Assembly: GCF_030160115.1 (NCBI RefSeq)
Contig: NZ_BSNS01000002.1
Span: forward strand, 310,001 to 374,000
DNA length: 64,000 nucleotides
From: Devosia nitrariae
GTDB taxonomy: Bacteria; Pseudomonadota; Alphaproteobacteria; Rhizobiales; Devosiaceae
Direction of reading: 5' to 3'
Part shown: one piece after another, positions 9,563 to 18,329 of the stretch
Numbering within the stretch: the first letter of the stretch is position 1
How the letters are laid out: every line of letters begins with the position of its first letter
Notes under the pieces: model-generated
The model's input: only the letters and a program-made list of their open reading frames with translations
What the model was told of the DNA's origin: nothing
Database searches by the model: none
Made by a program: the position numbers and the translations under genes

Positions 9563-9922
9563 CTATCCCGCTTGCTCGTCGGGTGCGCAACAATCTGCCG
9601 CAGCCTTGGTGGCTCCGGCAACGACATCGGGATGCCCCTGGCAGCAATCGCGCATGAGGAACTCCACGAGACCGGACAAAGCGTCGAAGTTGGCGGCGTA
9701 GATGATGGAGCGCGCCTCACGACGCGACGTCACAAGCCCCGCCCGCTCCAAGTGCGACAGATGAAACGAAGCGCTTGAAGACGAGGCGCCGACGGCATCA
9801 CCGACGACACCTGCCGGCAGGCCTTGCTCGCCGGCCACGACCAATGATCGCACCATCGACAGCCGCGTCTCTTGCGACAGCGCGGCGAAAGCGGCGAGGG
9901 CTTGAAGTTCGTCGAGTTTCAT
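9563..9922 (-). CDS. ArsR-family metalloregulator with Cys-Cys motifs
   Basis: A 119-residue ArsR/SmtB winged-helix repressor. It has LSQETRLSMVRSLVVAGEQG, the recognition helix region SSSSASFHLSHLERAGLV and the wing REARSIIYAANF. The C terminus carries two Cys pairs (DCCQGH and DCCAPDE), a layout known in arsenite-responsive ArsR proteins that bind the metalloid with C-terminal cysteines. ATG 9922 is chosen because the protein-like sequence begins there (MKLDELQALAAFAALS). It is divergent from a DUF6428 gene 40 bp away, and a palindrome lies between them. Confidence 0.88.
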   Translation of the reverse strand: MKLDELQALAAFAALSQETRLSMVRSLVVAGEQGLPAGVVGDAVGASSSSASFHLSHLERAGLVTSRREARSIIYAANFDALSGLVEFLMRDCCQGHPDVVAGATKAAADCCAPDEQAG

Positions 9923-9928
9923 TTCAAT

Positions 9929-9948
9929 ATCTCTTGAGATGTTTAAAC
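9929..9948. promoter_or_regulatory. Palindromic operator region between arsR-like gene and DUF6428 gene
   Basis: ATCTC-TT-GAGAT (9929-9940) is followed directly by the perfect palindrome GTTTAAAC (9941-9948), in the 40-bp gap shared by the two divergent genes. Its position suits an ArsR operator controlling both directions. Confidence 0.5.
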
Positions 9949-9962
9949 CAGGATAGCCGGCC

Positions 9963-10466
9963 ATGACTGTCAACGCCACTCCGTTCGATACTTCCTTGGA
10001 TCAGTTGCTGGCTCACCTCGCGGGTCACGATGCCAAATCTCTAGTCATCGACTATGCGGATCGGCGCATCGCGCCGGGCTATCATATCACCGAAGTCAAG
10101 GCTGGATCCTTCGTTGCGCTCGACTGTGGTGGGCAGCCGGACACCTGGCAGGAAACCGTGCTGCAGGTCGAAGACATTCCAGCCAAAGACGGCCAGACCT
10201 TCCTTAGCGTCGGCAAGTTCTGCAGCATTCTGGCACAGGTCGATCGCAAGGTGGGGCTCCATTCCGATGCGCGCTTGACCTTCGAAGTGAGCCGTCCGGG
10301 CGAAGCGATGCAGGTCTTCGATGTCGCCGGCACGGCAATCGAGAGCGATAAAGCCGTTCTTCGCCTTGCGGCCCGTCCCGCCATCTGCAAACCGCGCCAT
10401 CGGGCTGCCGTGGCGGAGGCCGCGAGTTGCTGTGCTGCGAACACGTCTGCAGCGTGCTGCGCCTGA
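9963..10466 (+). CDS. DUF6428 family protein with Cys-rich C terminus
   Basis: A 167-residue soluble protein of the DUF6428 family, which often lies beside ArsR genes in alphaproteobacteria; its biochemical role is not established. The body (about 10-135) alternates strands and helices without known catalytic motifs. The last 20 residues hold SCCAANTSAACCA, two further Cys pairs that could bind As(III), Sb(III) or another thiophilic ion. It is divergent from arsR and is followed 29 bases later by an MFS exporter, so a metalloid-handling role is the best inference. It might act as a metallochaperone or sensor. Confidence 0.7.
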   Translation: MTVNATPFDTSLDQLLAHLAGHDAKSLVIDYADRRIAPGYHITEVKAGSFVALDCGGQPDTWQETVLQVEDIPAKDGQTFLSVGKFCSILAQVDRKVGLHSDARLTFEVSRPGEAMQVFDVAGTAIESDKAVLRLAARPAICKPRHRAAVAEAASCCAANTSAACCA

Positions 10467-10495
10467 GGGACGCCAGCAACAGAGGATACCTCGTC

Positions 10496-11719
10496 ATGAC
10501 CAGCCGCGTCCCGGCCGCCGCCATTTGGGCGTTGGGCATCACCCAGATCGTCGGTTATGGCACGCTGTACTATTCGTTCAGCGTACTGGCGCCCGCCATC
10601 GGCGCGACTTTCAATTGGTCGCCTGAGTGGACGTTCGGGGCGCTTACCATTGCTCTTCTGGCGGGCGGGCTTGTCTCTCCGCTCAGCGGGCACGTGATCG
10701 ACAGATGGGGTGCCGTCCCAGCCATGACCGCAGGCTCGCTGGCCGTCGGTCTAGCTCTGGTGCTGATGGCCTTTGCGGCGAACGGCTACCTGTTCGCGGC
10801 TGCGCTTATCCTCATGGAAGCGGCTTCCACCTTGGTGCTTTATGCGGCAGCCTTCGCCGCTCTCGTGCAGCTAGGCGGCCGAAGTGCGCAACGGAGCATC
10901 ACGCACCTCACCCTCATCGCCGGCTTCGCCTCGACGATCTTCTGGCCGCTCACCGCAGCCTTGCTGTCGTGGATGGACTGGCGCAGCGTTTACCTGGTCT
11001 TTGCGGCATTCAACGTCGTCGTTTGCGCACCCTTGCACCTCTGGCTCGGCAGGATTCCACAGTACATTGCGGAATCCGATCTTGTTGGCACGAACGACAG
11101 CGGCGGCAAAGCGAGCGTTCATCTGCCGCAGAGCAGACGCAGCCTCGGTTTCGCTTTGGTTCTCGTGGCATTCGCCCTTCAAGGGGTCCTCATGTCGGCT
11201 GTCACGCTCCAGATCGTGCCGCTGCTCACAACCCTGGGCCTTGGAGGCAGTATGGTCCTGATCACCACTGTGTTCGGCCCGGCGCAGGTGCTCTCACGAT
11301 TGACCAACATGGTCTTTGGCAAGGATTTCCCTGCAACGTCCCTCGCCATCGTCGCCGCCGTCCTATTACCGGCGGGCACAATGCTACTGGCTCTCACGGC
11401 ACCGTCTACGACTGGCGCTGTGTTGTTCGCCCTGTTGTTCGGACTGGGCTCGGGCCTCACCAGCATCGTTTCGGGATCTTTGCCGCTCCAGTTGTTCGGT
11501 CGCGAACGCTATGGCACGCGTCTTGGCTGGTTGTCCTCCGCCCGGCAAATCGCATCAGCCGTCGCGCCATTCGCAATGGCGGTCGTCATGGGTTTGGTCG
11601 GCGTACCGTTGTCGTTGTGGGTAGTGGTCGCGATCGGCGCGGTACCGATCGTGGTGTTTGCGTGGGTTGCGGCAATGACACGATCCGAGGTGCCGGGCGC
11701 TATCCCCAAGATCGCGTGA
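10496..11719 (+). CDS. MFS transporter, possible metalloid exporter (ArsK-like context)
   Basis: A 407-residue major-facilitator carrier with about 12 TM helices. The loop 2-3 motif appears as GHVIDRWGAVPAM, with LPLQLFGRERYGTRLG in the second half. It follows the DUF6428 gene by 29 bases and was started at ATG 10496 because AGAGGATA lies upstream. MFS exporters in ArsR-controlled operons include ArsK and ArsJ; the context suggests arsenite, antimonite or organoarsenical export, but sequence alone does not separate these. No arsenate reductase or ACR3 pump is nearby. Confidence 0.75.
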   Translation: MTSRVPAAAIWALGITQIVGYGTLYYSFSVLAPAIGATFNWSPEWTFGALTIALLAGGLVSPLSGHVIDRWGAVPAMTAGSLAVGLALVLMAFAANGYLFAAALILMEAASTLVLYAAAFAALVQLGGRSAQRSITHLTLIAGFASTIFWPLTAALLSWMDWRSVYLVFAAFNVVVCAPLHLWLGRIPQYIAESDLVGTNDSGGKASVHLPQSRRSLGFALVLVAFALQGVLMSAVTLQIVPLLTTLGLGGSMVLITTVFGPAQVLSRLTNMVFGKDFPATSLAIVAAVLLPAGTMLLALTAPSTTGAVLFALLFGLGSGLTSIVSGSLPLQLFGRERYGTRLGWLSSARQIASAVAPFAMAVVMGLVGVPLSLWVVVAIGAVPIVVFAWVAAMTRSEVPGAIPKIA

Positions 11720-11852
11720 GACATCCATCTATTCGATCAGCTTGCCTCGGCTTTGAGGGCGACGGCTCGCCGGCACTCGCGGGGCAGGTCCGGTTTCATC
11801 GATTGACTGCCGGTCGTCAGCAGGCCGACGCGGACACTGCCATCACCGGGGT

Positions 11853-12554
11853 TTAGCCGACCTTGTCGAAGCGCTCGTCGAACGCGTAGCCGGCGCCGCG
11901 CACGGTGCGGATGGGATCGGCGGCGCGGCCGCGGTTGATCGCCTTCCGCAGGCGCCCGACATGGACGTCTACCGTGCGCTCGTCGACATAGACGTCGTTG
12001 CCCCAAACGCCATCGAGAAGCTGCTCGCGTGAATAGACACGGCCGGGGTGGCGCATGAGATACTCGAGCAGGCGATATTCGGTGGGGCCCAGATGCACTT
12101 CGCGTCCGGAGCGGCGTACACGGTGGCTGGTGCGATCCAGCTCGAGGTCGCCGGCCTTGAGGATCGAGGTGACGAGCTGGGGGCTGGAGCGACGCAGCAG
12201 TGCGTGCACGCGCGCCAGCAGTTCGGGCAGCGAGAAGGGCTTGACCACATAGTCGTCGGCGCCGGTCGCAAGGCCCCGGATGCGCTCCTCCTCCTCACCA
12301 CGGGCGGTGATCATGATGATCGGCACGCGGGCGGTCTCCTCGCGGGCGCGCCAGCGCCGGCAGAGCTCGATGCCCGACAGGCCCGGCAGCATCCAGTCGA
12401 GCAGGATGAGATCGGGAACAGTCTCCTGGAGAATCTCGGCGGCCTCGTCGCCGCTTTCGGCCGTCAGTACGCGGAAGCCTTCGGCTTCGAGATTGTAGCG
12501 CATGAGGACGGACAGGTCCGCCTCGTCCTCAACCACAAGAATGGTAGCTGGCAT
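11853..12554 (-). CDS. phoB: Phosphate regulon response regulator PhoB
   Basis: An OmpR/PhoB-family regulator of 233 residues. The receiver domain has the acidic pocket Asp10/Glu11, the phospho-acceptor Asp53 in LLDWMLPG, and Lys105 in VVKPFS. The winged-helix DNA-binding domain follows (about 132-228; RTVDVHVGRLRKAI is the recognition helix). When phosphorylated by PhoR it binds Pho boxes and activates pst and other phosphate-starvation genes. It is the last gene of phoR-pstSCAB-phoU-phoB, 28 bases after phoU. Confidence 0.96.
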   Translation of the reverse strand: MPATILVVEDEADLSVLMRYNLEAEGFRVLTAESGDEAAEILQETVPDLILLDWMLPGLSGIELCRRWRAREETARVPIIMITARGEEEERIRGLATGADDYVVKPFSLPELLARVHALLRRSSPQLVTSILKAGDLELDRTSHRVRRSGREVHLGPTEYRLLEYLMRHPGRVYSREQLLDGVWGNDVYVDERTVDVHVGRLRKAINRGRAADPIRTVRGAGYAFDERFDKVG

Positions 12555-12582
12555 CGGTCTCTACCTGGTCTTTAAGGTATTG

Positions 12583-13293
12583 TCAGGCCTTGAGCTGGGT
12601 GCGCTGCAGTTCCTTGACGTCTTCGGATAGCTGCTTGCCGGTTTCCAGATAATAGGCGCGTTCGGCAATGTTGGTGGCATGGTCGCCGATGCGCTCGAGG
12701 CTCTTGGCGCAGAACAGCAGATGCGTGCAGGGCGTGATATTGCGCGGATCCTCCATCATGTAGGTGAGGAGCTCGCGGAACAGCGAGTTGTACATGGCGT
12801 CGACCTCGTCGTCGCGATTGCACACCTCGATGGCGGCGGCCGCATTGCGGTTGGCGTAGGCGTCGAGCGCGTCCTTCAATTGGCTCTGGACCCGGTTGGT
12901 CATGTTCTTGACGCCATTGTAGAACTGCGGCTGCAGGCTCAGATTCTCGATCTTGAGGGAGCGGCGGGCGAGTTGCTTGGCCATGTCGCCCACGCGCTCC
13001 AGGTCGCTCGCCACATGGATGGCTGTGACGATGGCCCTGAGGTCGGAGGCCATGGGCTGGCGGCGGGCGATCATCGAGACGGCCATGTCGTCGATCTTGC
13101 GCTGCATGTCGTCGATGCGCTTGTCGGCGATGACGGTGACGTCGGCCAGTTCGCGGTCGAGCTTCAGCAGCGCGCGCGTGCCGTTCTCGATGGCGACCTC
13201 GACCTGACCGCCCATCTCGGCAATCGTCTGGGCAAGGTTGGTGAGCTCTTCGTTGTAGGAGGTGACGATGTGTTCACTGGGGTTGGTGGTCAT
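12583..13293 (-). CDS. phoU: Phosphate transport system regulator PhoU
   Basis: A 236-residue protein of two tandem three-helix PhoU repeats with the metal-binding E(D)xxxD motifs (for example DDMQRKIDDM and DEVDAMYN). PhoU passes the state of the PstSCAB transporter to PhoR and turns the Pho response off when phosphate is plentiful. An AGGA ribosome site precedes the ATG. It lies between pstB and phoB in the usual alphaproteobacterial order. Confidence 0.96.
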   Translation of the reverse strand: MTTNPSEHIVTSYNEELTNLAQTIAEMGGQVEVAIENGTRALLKLDRELADVTVIADKRIDDMQRKIDDMAVSMIARRQPMASDLRAIVTAIHVASDLERVGDMAKQLARRSLKIENLSLQPQFYNGVKNMTNRVQSQLKDALDAYANRNAAAAIEVCNRDDEVDAMYNSLFRELLTYMMEDPRNITPCTHLLFCAKSLERIGDHATNIAERAYYLETGKQLSEDVKELQRTQLKA

Positions 13294-13366
13294 GGCCGGT
13301 TCCTAGAAATCCTCGTTTGACGACGTGAGGTCGAGCGTCTGCTGCGACCGCATGCGTCAGTGGCTG

Positions 13367-14191
13367 TCAGCCGATACGGCCCATGATGTAGTCCTGGGTC
13401 TGCTTGTTGACCGGATTGGTGAAGATCTGCTCGGTCGGACCTTCTTCGATCAGGTTGCCCAGGTGGAAGAATGCAGTCTTCTGGGACACCCGCGCCGCCT
13501 GCTGCATGGAATGGGTGACGATGACGATGGTGAAGTTCTCGCGCAGTTCGTCGATCAGTTCCTCGATGACGGCCGTGGCGATGGGGTCGAGCGCCGAGCA
13601 GGGTTCGTCCATCAGGAGCACCTCGGGCTGCGTGGCGATGGCGCGCGCGATGCAGAGCCGCTGCTGCTGTCCACCGGACAGGCCCGTGCCGGGCTCGTTG
13701 AGACGATCCTTGACCTCCTCGAACAGGCCCGCCCTCCTCAGCGAGGAGACGACGACCTCATCGAGCTCACTCTTCGAGTGCACCATGCCGTGGATCTTGG
13801 GACCGTAAGCAACATTTTCGTAGATCGACTTGGGGAACGGGTTGGGCTTCTGGAACACCATGCCAACGCGGGCGCGCAGCTCCACGACGTCAAGAGACGG
13901 ATCGTAAATGTCATCGTCATCGAGGGTAATTCTGCCCTCGACGCGGCACCCCTCGATCGTGTCGTTCATGCGATTGAGACAGCGCAGGAACGTCGACTTG
14001 CCACAGCCCGAGGGGCCGATGAGCGAGGTCACGCGATTGCGCTCGATCTCGAGGCTCACCCCATGCAGGGCCTCCTTGGCCCCGTAGAAGACCTTTACGG
14101 TATCGCCCTTCATCGCCACTCCTGCGGAGACGGTCGGCACCGACGGGTTCTCAACGAGTGTCGAACCTTTGCTTTCAGTCATGGCGTTCAT
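13367..14191 (-). CDS. pstB: Phosphate ABC transporter ATP-binding protein PstB
   Basis: The ATPase of the high-affinity phosphate importer, 274 residues. It has Walker [10 protein letters not shown], a Q-loop in [10 protein letters not shown], the signature [14 protein letters not shown], Walker [14 protein letters not shown] and the switch histidine in [12 protein letters not shown]. The [17 protein letters not shown] stretch is characteristic of PstB. A second ATG, 9 bases into the gene, is an alternative start. It is cotranscribed after pstA. Confidence 0.97.
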   Translation of the reverse strand: MNAMTESKGSTLVENPSVPTVSAGVAMKGDTVKVFYGAKEALHGVSLEIERNRVTSLIGPSGCGKSTFLRCLNRMNDTIEGCRVEGRITLDDDDIYDPSLDVVELRARVGMVFQKPNPFPKSIYENVAYGPKIHGMVHSKSELDEVVVSSLRRAGLFEEVKDRLNEPGTGLSGGQQQRLCIARAIATQPEVLLMDEPCSALDPIATAVIEELIDELRENFTIVIVTHSMQQAARVSQKTAFFHLGNLIEEGPTEQIFTNPVNKQTQDYIMGRIG

Positions 14192-14242
14192 CTTTCACAG
14201 TCCATGTTTGGCGGCAGCCGCCTGGTTTCCAATCATATCGCG

Positions 14243-15529
14243 CTACCAGCGCCGCTCCAGCCGCTGGCGCAGGAATACGGCAATGGCATTCATGATCAGC
14301 AGGAAGCCGAGTAGCACCAGAATACCGGCCGACGTGCGTGCAACAAAGCCGCGTTCGGGGCTGTCGGCCCAGATATAAATCTGCGTCGGCAGCGCGGTCG
14401 AGGCGTCCATGATGCCGCCCGGAGGGCTGGTGATGAAGGCGTTCATGCCAATCAGCAGAAGTGGCGCGGTCTCGCCGAGGGCCTGTGCCAACCCGATAAT
14501 GGTGCCGGTCAGGATTCCGGGCAGGGACAGCGGCAGCACGTGGTGCAGGATGACCTGCTGGGGAGAAGCTCCCATGCCGTAGGCTGCCTCGCGGATGGAG
14601 GGCGGCACGGCCTTCAAGGCATTGCGGGTGACAATGATGATTGTCGGCAGCGTCATCAGAGCGAGTACCATGCCACCGACCAGGGGAGCGGAGCGCGGCA
14701 AGCCAAAAATCTGGATGAAGACGGCAAGACCGAGAAGTCCGAAGACGATCGAAGGGACCGCCGCCAGATTGTTGATGTTGACCTCGATCAGATCCGTCCA
14801 GCGGTTCTTGGGTGCAAACTCTTCGAGGTAGGTCGCCGCGGCGATGCCGACGGGGAAGCTGATCAGGAAGCAGACGAGAAGCGCGTAGAACGAACCGGTG
14901 ATGGCGCCGGCAAGGCCGGCGAGTTCAGGAAAGCGGCTATCGGCGTTGAAAAAGAGCCCCCAGTTGAACGGAGTCGAGACCCGACCTTCCTCGACCAGGG
15001 CATCGAACCAGGCGATCTGCTGGTCCGTGACGCGCCGATTCTGTTCGGGTGTAGCCCGGCGGACTACGCCCTTGTTCAACTGGTCGAAGATATCGGACGC
15101 GGGCACTTCGAGCGTCAGCGCGCCGCCGATGACCGACGGATTGGCCACGACTGCATTGCGGACAATAAACTGGGTGTTGTTAGTGAGAATCTGATCCATC
15201 GCGCGCTGCTGGGCCGGGCTCTCGGCCGGCGGCAGCAGGGCTGCGAGCCCTTCGCGCACCACGTTGCGATAGTTGCCTTCGCTGGGATTCTCCGGATCGA
15301 CGTTCTCGGTTGAGATCGGAAATTGGATCCGGATGTGGGTTTGCACGAAGGCCTGGTAGCCGCCGATGGCGAGCGTGAGAATGAGAATGCCGAGCAGACC
15401 GATCGCGATGCTGATGGCGCCGATGCCATAGAGGCGCAGGCGCGTGTCGGCGGCATTGCGGCGGCGGCGGCGCGCTTGCGCCTCATCCGAGGTTATGGAC
15501 GCCGATATTGACTGAACTGCTTCGGACAT
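14243..15529 (-). CDS. pstA: Phosphate ABC transporter permease PstA (DUF3333 type)
   Basis: An inner-membrane permease of the phosphate importer, 428 residues. The N-terminal third (about 25-185) is a DUF3333 extension found in Hyphomicrobiales: one TM segment and a periplasmic domain. The canonical six-TM core follows with the ABC permease loop EAAYGMGASPQQVILHHVLP. Ordinary PstA is about 290 residues. The start has a GAGG ribosome site and lies 7 bases after pstC. Confidence 0.95.
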   Translation of the reverse strand: MSEAVQSISASITSDEAQARRRRRNAADTRLRLYGIGAISIAIGLLGILILTLAIGGYQAFVQTHIRIQFPISTENVDPENPSEGNYRNVVREGLAALLPPAESPAQQRAMDQILTNNTQFIVRNAVVANPSVIGGALTLEVPASDIFDQLNKGVVRRATPEQNRRVTDQQIAWFDALVEEGRVSTPFNWGLFFNADSRFPELAGLAGAITGSFYALLVCFLISFPVGIAAATYLEEFAPKNRWTDLIEVNINNLAAVPSIVFGLLGLAVFIQIFGLPRSAPLVGGMVLALMTLPTIIIVTRNALKAVPPSIREAAYGMGASPQQVILHHVLPLSLPGILTGTIIGLAQALGETAPLLLIGMNAFITSPPGGIMDASTALPTQIYIWADSPERGFVARTSAGILVLLGFLLIMNAIAVFLRQRLERRW

Positions 15530-15536
15530 TCTGGCC

Positions 15537-16916
15537 TCAGTCGTACTGTTCGCGGTACTTGCGAACGATGGTGAGCGCGATAACGTTCAGGCCGAGCGTG
15601 ACGAGGAACAGCACGAGGCCCAGAGCGAAGGCGGCGAGCGTTTTGGGGTTGTCGAACGAGGTATCGCCGATAAGGAGCGTGACGATCTGAACGGTCACGG
15701 TGGTGACCGAGTCGAGCGGATTGATGTTGAGCGAGGCGATGAGACCGGCGGCCATGACGACGATCATCGTCTCGCCGATGGCGCGGCTCAGTGCCAGCAG
15801 AATGCCACCCATGATGCCCGGAAGGGCGGAGGGCAGCAGGACTTTGGTCATGGTCTCGGCGCGGGTGGCGCCCATCGCCAGTGATCCGTCGCGCATGGTG
15901 CGCGGCACGGCGCGCAGCGCATCGTCGGACAGCGAGGAGATGAAGGGGATGATCATAATGCCCATCACCCCGCCGGCGGCGAGCGCGCTGTTGGGCGAGG
16001 TCGCGATGCCCATCAGGCTGCCGGCATTGCGGATCGCCGGAGCGACGGTCAGGACCGCAAAGAAGCCGTAGACGACGGTGGGAACGCCCGCGAGGATCTC
16101 CATGATCGGCTTGACGGTCGAACGGACGCGCTCGGAGGCGTATTCGACGAGATAGATGGCGGTGAAGAGGCCGATCGGAACGGCAACCGCCATGGCGATC
16201 GTGGCGATCACCAGGGTACCGAGGAAGACGGGCACGGCGCCGAACGCTCCCTGGCCTGCGACCTGGTCAGCGCGGATGGCGATCTGCGGCTCCCAGCGCA
16301 GCCCGAAGAAGAACTCGTGCGGCGGCACGAGGAGGAAGAACTCGAACGATTCATAGAGCAGGGAAACAATGATGCCGACGGTCGTCAGAATCGCGACGAC
16401 CGAGCAGAACACCATCAGGACCATCATGAAGCGCTCGACCCCGTTGCGCGCGCGGAACCGGGGCGACAGGCGGCTACGCGCCACGAACAGCGCCAACAGC
16501 ATCACTGCGACAGCCACCACGACCATCGCCCAGCCAGCTATCGCCTGCCAGCGATTGAGGGTCTCGGCCGCCGCCGCGATTTCGGGTGAGGGTTCGGCGA
16601 ATATGCGACCGGCTGCAACGTTCTTGATTTCGGAGAGGATGAGGCTGCGCTGAGCGGACGTCACTCCCTCGGTGACCGCGGCCGGCAGAGACTGGAACAG
16701 AAGGCCGTCGATGACGGATCCCTGGAAGAGGAGCCACAGGAGCACCAGAACGAAGGCCGGAACACCGACCCAGACGGCGACGAATGCGCCGTGGTAGCCG
16801 GGCAGCGAGTGGGTGGTCACACCCTCGGTGGTGACGAAGCGGTTGCCTGCGGCACGGCCGACGAAGAAGGCCACGATCGAAAAGATCACGATTGCCAGAA
16901 AGAGATAGCCGACCAC
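15537..16916 (-). CDS. pstC: Phosphate ABC transporter permease PstC (extended)
   Basis: The partner permease of PstA, 459 residues starting at GTG. Two or three N-terminal TM segments and a periplasmic stretch (about 1-165) precede the six-TM permease core with its EAA loop (MRDGSLAMGATRAETMTKVL). The core is about 300 residues in typical PstC. It follows pstS after a strong hairpin, which may lower its expression relative to the binding protein. Confidence 0.95.
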   Translation of the reverse strand: MVGYLFLAIVIFSIVAFFVGRAAGNRFVTTEGVTTHSLPGYHGAFVAVWVGVPAFVLVLLWLLFQGSVIDGLLFQSLPAAVTEGVTSAQRSLILSEIKNVAAGRIFAEPSPEIAAAAETLNRWQAIAGWAMVVVAVAVMLLALFVARSRLSPRFRARNGVERFMMVLMVFCSVVAILTTVGIIVSLLYESFEFFLLVPPHEFFFGLRWEPQIAIRADQVAGQGAFGAVPVFLGTLVIATIAMAVAVPIGLFTAIYLVEYASERVRSTVKPIMEILAGVPTVVYGFFAVLTVAPAIRNAGSLMGIATSPNSALAAGGVMGIMIIPFISSLSDDALRAVPRTMRDGSLAMGATRAETMTKVLLPSALPGIMGGILLALSRAIGETMIVVMAAGLIASLNINPLDSVTTVTVQIVTLLIGDTSFDNPKTLAAFALGLVLFLVTLGLNVIALTIVRKYREQYD

Positions 16917-16949
16917 GGTGCGAGCCCCAGATTACGAGGAAACCGATAA

Positions 16950-16975
16950 GAGGAGCCGGGCAAACCCGGCTCCTC
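16950..16975 (-). terminator. Intercistronic hairpin between pstS and pstC
   Basis: GAGGAGCCGGG and CCCGGCTCCTC form a perfect 11-bp stem with a CAAA loop, 14 bases after the pstS stop. No long T-run follows, so it probably acts as a partial terminator or an mRNA 3'-end stabiliser. That would give more PstS than permease, as expected for a binding protein. Confidence 0.65.
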
Positions 16976-16989
16976 GATGACAGGGAGCC

Positions 16990-18027
16990 CTAGCTGGGAT
17001 CTTCCATCGGCGTTGCGTTGGCGACGGCCTCGCGGGTGGCGTCGCGCTCTTCCGCCGGGAGCGGGATCAGGCCACGCTCGGAGAGGTATCCACCCTCGCC
17101 AAACGACTCTTCCGAGACGTATTCAGAGACGAACTCCTCGAGGCCAGGAATGACGCCACGGTGCGCGTTCTTGATGTAGAAGAACAGCGGACGCGAGACG
17201 CCGTAGGAGCCATCGGCAATGGTCTCCGGGCTCGGCTCGACACCGTCGATGGCGACGGGCTTCAGGGTATCGGAGTTCTCGTAGAGGAACGAGTAGCCGA
17301 AGATACCGAGAGCGTTCGCGTCGGCATTGAGGCGCTGAACGATGAGGTTGTCGTTCTCGCCGGCCTCGATGAATGGGCCGTCCTGGCGCATCCGCGAGCA
17401 GGTTTCTTCCATCGCATCCTCATCGAGGGCGGCGATGGCTTCGAACTCCTCGCAGCCCTCGAGCATGACGAGTTCCACGAAGGCGTCGCGGGTACCGGAG
17501 GTCGGCGGGGGGCCGAAGACGGTGATGGCAGCGTCTGGGAGCGACGGATCGATCTCGGACCAGTTCGTGTAGGGATTGTCGACGATCTCGCCGTCGACCT
17601 CGACCTGGGCGGCGAGCGCCTGGAAGAGCTGAGCCTTGGTCAGGGTAAGATCCGGACCCTGCTGGGAGTGAGCGACCGACAGGCCGTCATAGCCGATGAG
17701 AACCTCGGTGACCGAATCGACGCCGTTCTGCTGGCAAAGCTCGAACTCGGACGCCTTCATGGCGCGCGAAGCACCGGTGATATCCGGATGGTCCGGGCCG
17801 ACACCGCCGCAGAAGATCTGCATGCCGCCGCCCGTGCCGGTCGATTCCACCACCGGAGCCGTCCCGCCGGTCATGGCCGAGAACTGTTCGGAAACGGCCT
17901 GGGTGTAGGGGAAGACCGTGGAGGACCCGACGATGCGGATCTGGTCGCGCGACTGTGCATAGGCGGCGTTGGCGCCGAGCGCAGTAAGCGCCACTGCGGC
18001 CACGCCGGTGAGAAGTGCAAGTTTCAT
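16990..18027 (-). CDS. pstS: Phosphate-binding periplasmic protein PstS
   Basis: The periplasmic receptor of the high-affinity phosphate importer, 345 residues. It has a Sec signal peptide with likely cleavage after AYA (about residue 24). The phosphate site is marked by RIVGSSTVFPYT, ESTGTGGGMQIFC and the SGTRDAFVEL region. It is preceded by a 302-bp gap that carries a Pho box on the same strand, and is followed by pstCAB-phoU-phoB. Confidence 0.96.
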   Translation of the reverse strand: MKLALLTGVAAVALTALGANAAYAQSRDQIRIVGSSTVFPYTQAVSEQFSAMTGGTAPVVESTGTGGGMQIFCGGVGPDHPDITGASRAMKASEFELCQQNGVDSVTEVLIGYDGLSVAHSQQGPDLTLTKAQLFQALAAQVEVDGEIVDNPYTNWSEIDPSLPDAAITVFGPPPTSGTRDAFVELVMLEGCEEFEAIAALDEDAMEETCSRMRQDGPFIEAGENDNLIVQRLNADANALGIFGYSFLYENSDTLKPVAIDGVEPSPETIADGSYGVSRPLFFYIKNAHRGVIPGLEEFVSEYVSEESFGEGGYLSERGLIPLPAEERDATREAVANATPMEDPS

Positions 18028-18150
18028 GATGGTTCCCTTTCGGAGATCGGTGAGGCCGCGCGCCCCAAAAAAAGCAACCGCGACCCAGAGACCGGGATCC
18101 CCCGCCCCCTGTTTACGTGGGGCACCCTATGGCCTGCTCTTTAGGGTTTT

Positions 18151-18168
18151 ATGTCAGTTCCATTACAG
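18151..18168 (-). promoter_or_regulatory. Pho box upstream of pstS
   Basis: On the minus strand CTGTAAT-GGAA-CTGACAT matches the tandem PhoB site CTGTCAT-N4-CTGTCAT at 12 of 14 positions. It lies about 124 bp before the pstS start, inside the 302-bp phoR-pstS gap. The remainder of that gap shows no gene; an A/T-rich stretch lies around 18181-18230. Confidence 0.65.
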
Positions 18169-18329
18169 TTTTGCGACGACCTAAGTTCTGGAATTACCGC
18201 GTATTTTTCCAGTTTAAACTCAATATTAGTCAGTCGTGCTGCCGTAAAAGCAGCCATGCCGGCAACGGCTGTGACGAGGGAGAACGAGCGCCGGGATATA
18301 TAGACGTTTCCGGTCAAACATCCGGCCGT

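Noticed and set aside
10627..11856. 409-codon plus-strand frame overlapping the MFS gene
   Set aside because: Arg/His/Pro-rich shadow of the MFS coding frame, which carries the TM helices.
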